Of a DNA stretch of 64,000 nucleotides, positions 61,736 to 64,000 are shown piece after piece. Origin of the DNA: Blasia pusilla (taxonomy: Eukaryota > Marchantiophyta > Marchantiopsida > Blasiales). Below the pieces are notes generated by a model, which was not told where the DNA came from, did not search any database, and saw nothing but the letters and a program-made list of their open reading frames with translations. Each line of letters opens with the position of its first letter. The first letter of the stretch is position 1. The stretch is from positions 10,664,001 through 10,728,000 of the forward strand of contig CM114272.1 of NCBI GenBank assembly GCA_050084515.1, written 5' to 3'. The position numbers and the translations under genes are program-made.

Positions 61736-62394
61736 AAGGAAAGGAAAGCGCTCAAGGGAATAGAGGCACGATACGTATACTCTCATAGAAGAAAGCAAGA
61801 AAATAAAGGAGCATACCAACTTCCGGGCCACTCCCGATCACACTCTCCTACTACGCCACCACTCCTTGAGCAACAGAACCCAAAGAAATCAGGAAGTAGA
61901 CTCGAGCCTCTTTCGATCACGCTCTCGTGCTGCACCACCACTCCTTGAGCAAGAGAACCCAAAGTTGTGCACTATGCTAGGAAGGGACTTCAAGTGGCGG
62001 CTCAATTTGCTGCTCAAAGCTTGTCTCCGAAGGCCAAAATCCTAGACCCAACAAACCCAACTCAAATTGAGAGGGAAACTTGAAAGTAAAGACTCCCTTC
62101 TTCCCTCTAAAGCTTTTCCCAAAATTTGTTTTTTTAGCTAGGGAAGCTAATTTTTATAAAAAAATAATTTAATATATGTAGAAGTGACATGTATAAACCC
62201 TATCTTATCTTAACATCTTTGGTGGAAGGAAGACTAATAAAAAATACCCTATTGTTCTTATAAGAGTTTGATGGAATAAATTATGCCCTATTGTTCTTCC
62301 ACAAAACTTAATAAGTCTTCCGAGGGACGCAATTTAAAAACCCCTAACTTTTTCGCACGTGATGGGGCATTTGTGTGGAAGTGAGACCCTCGAG
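61736..62394 (-). repeat. 660 bp dispersed repeat, minus-oriented copy
   Basis: Near-identical to the reverse complement of 3067-3726 over its full length, with a handful of substitutions and small indels visible. It begins AAGGAAAGGAAAGCGCTC and ends GTGAGACCCTCGAG. No target duplication is recognised at this site either. The flanks differ from those at 3 kb, so the repeat edges are real. Confidence 0.9.
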
Positions 62395-64000
62395 TCCATT
62401 TGGGGATGAGTGGATAGCCACTCACAATTCTATGCAAGGAATCATATTGAGTGTGAGGATGACGTGATGGTGGATCATGTCGTAGTTACATATCCTTCAC
62501 AATATTCGGTTCATGCACATATGGTTGCACAAGGCTAGGGAGATTGCTACAAGGAGCGGAGAGGACAATAGGGCAGCTTCATAGTCATCTTTAGAGAGGG
62601 CTTTGCTTTGTCTCATTAGCTATTGAGATTATGGGGCTATGGATGAAAAGTTTGATGCTTTCCTTATCAAGTGTGTTGAGCTTCAAGGGAACTGGACCAT
62701 CTTTAACTATTACACTCTTCTTTTATAGACCATGGGTATCCATGGCTCTATAGAGTGCTCTATGGCGGGTTAGGGTTGTGGGAAACGCCACTACTAGAGG
62801 CCCTTTTGTCTAAAGTCACGATTCTTTAGTGGGTTGTGAGGTTAAACTTTAGGGATATTCTCTTCATTTGCGTTTAGTTTCCCGTCCTTCTACTTCTTCT
62901 TTTTTTCACTCCCTCCCATATCATACATATTCAATCCAAAATTTAAATCTTTGTAAACATGGACAACCAGTGTGCGGCCTTGAGGGGGGAATTTGAGAGG
63001 AGATTTAGTGAAGGACACGTGGATAAGTAAGATAGTGAGAAAAAATAACAAGAGTGTATGCAGAGGTCGTAATGAGAGAAAAGTTTTAAAGCCATGGTTC
63101 CTCTAACTTGGAACATACCCGACCATCCTGGACATATACTTACATGAAAATTCTGACCTTATCCAAAACGCCGTGCAAGCATGGTCGTGTTCCACGTCTA
63201 AGGGCCTTTCCCATGGACTCACCCTCATTTCTGCGACCAAAATAAATCACCATTAAATAGTAGAGAGAAGCACATCGATCCTTAATGACATTTACAGGCA
63301 GGCAGGTCAAGGTCGTTGGATCATTTCCGCGTCCAAAAGTTGTAGACTCCGAAAAATTGGAGACCCTCTACCGGGAGCGCATGGAATAAGGACCCAAAGA
63401 TCACGATTGAACGAGGAGAACAAAATTTGGGTGTCGGTCGTCTCGTACGAACTGCAAACCCAAAATATGCGATTAGCAGTTGACATATTCGCATCCACGA
63501 AAAACCGAAAAAGAAAGAAGAGGAGAAATACACGTTACTTCATGGGGTCTGACCGCCGTGTCGCATCACTCGTGCTCTTGCCAGACGGACGGGGGGACTC
63601 CCACCTGAAAACCGAAACCTGTTACCAGAAGTGGTATGGCCATGGGAGAGGATCGGATCGGAGCGTGGCACCCGTCGCTCGCGTCTGCAATCATGGACGG
63701 GACCGGGATCCCATCGACGCGTGGCGAGGCGTGGGAGCGAGGAATAATCGTAATCGGAGACTTGTGACGTGGCACGTACGAAGAGGTCCGTCCGTCCGTC
63801 CGTCCAATGGACGGCCGATTCCCACCCCGTGCACGCAGACGGTTGACAATCGCTAATTTCACGGGAACGATGACGATAATGAACAACACATCCATGATTT
63901 TAATTCTAATTATATATTGATAAATAAAATAAACGACAAATTGACAATCATTATTAATAAAATTGAAATGATTTTCCAGTCAACCTCACTCCGCCCTTAG
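62395..64000. other. no gene recognised
   Basis: Short frames only. It contains a 19-base phrase (AACCAGTGTGCGGCCTTGA, 62965-62983) shared exactly with 49601-49619 and a small (CCGT)4-5 repeat near 63788-63805. The last 150 bases are AT-rich. Confidence 0.45.

Overview
The window looks like repeat-rich intergenic DNA from a land plant or close green relative. Pointers are Ty1/copia, Ty3/gypsy, CACTA, hAT and PIF/Harbinger remains, an ankyrin-repeat gene with a PGG-type membrane domain, a phytocyanin-like gene, EDM2-like PHD fingers and long GA/TC microsatellites. I cannot name the species. Gypsy elements carrying a DNA methyltransferase are, to my recollection, reported from charophyte algae and dinoflagellates, so a seed-free plant or streptophyte alga is plausible, but that is inference. 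There are no bacterial features.

The main discovery is a Ty3/gypsy retrotransposon family with an extra C5 cytosine DNA methyltransferase (DNMT) domain between protease and reverse transcriptase, and a C4HC3 PHD finger at the end of its integrase. Four copies are visible. Copy 1 (1-6938) is cut by the window start and has lost its RT. Copy 3 (about 15870-17920) is internally deleted. Copy 2 (22754-41635) is the most complete. Copy 4 (about 53823-55250) is a 3' fragment. In copy 2 the order is gag, two zinc knuckles, protease, DNMT, RT, RNase H, integrase, PHD. Every copy is broken by stops and frameshifts. Copies 1 and 2 end in the same unusual A-gc-B-A' terminal structure.

The central 22 kb is a readable nest. 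A hAT-like transposase gene (22039-44187) was entered by gypsy copy 2 with target duplication AATT. That element was entered, inside its DNMT domain, by a 9 kb CACTA element (27597-36643, duplication GGA). Separately, a solo LTR (43129-44130, duplication CCATT) sits in the 3' end of the hAT gene. Removing the insertions restores the hAT frame at both junctions.

Other regions: an unrecognised ORF pair (6939-7861); two copia copies in opposite orientation (8677-about 14848); PIF/Harbinger remains (17921-18640); a 2 kb element with 172 bp inverted arms (18958-20964); one apparently intact host gene, ankyrin-PGG (46295-47812, minus); AT-rich DNA with hairpins and diverged repeats (47.8-52.8 kb); two more solo LTRs of the same family (52931-53785 and 53921-54914); a minus-strand cluster with PHD-like zinc fingers and an unrecognised transposase-like protein (55957-58298); a broken phytocyanin-like gene (60512-61330); and a 660 bp repeat at 61736-62394 whose inverted partner replaces the RT of gypsy copy 1 at 3067-3726.
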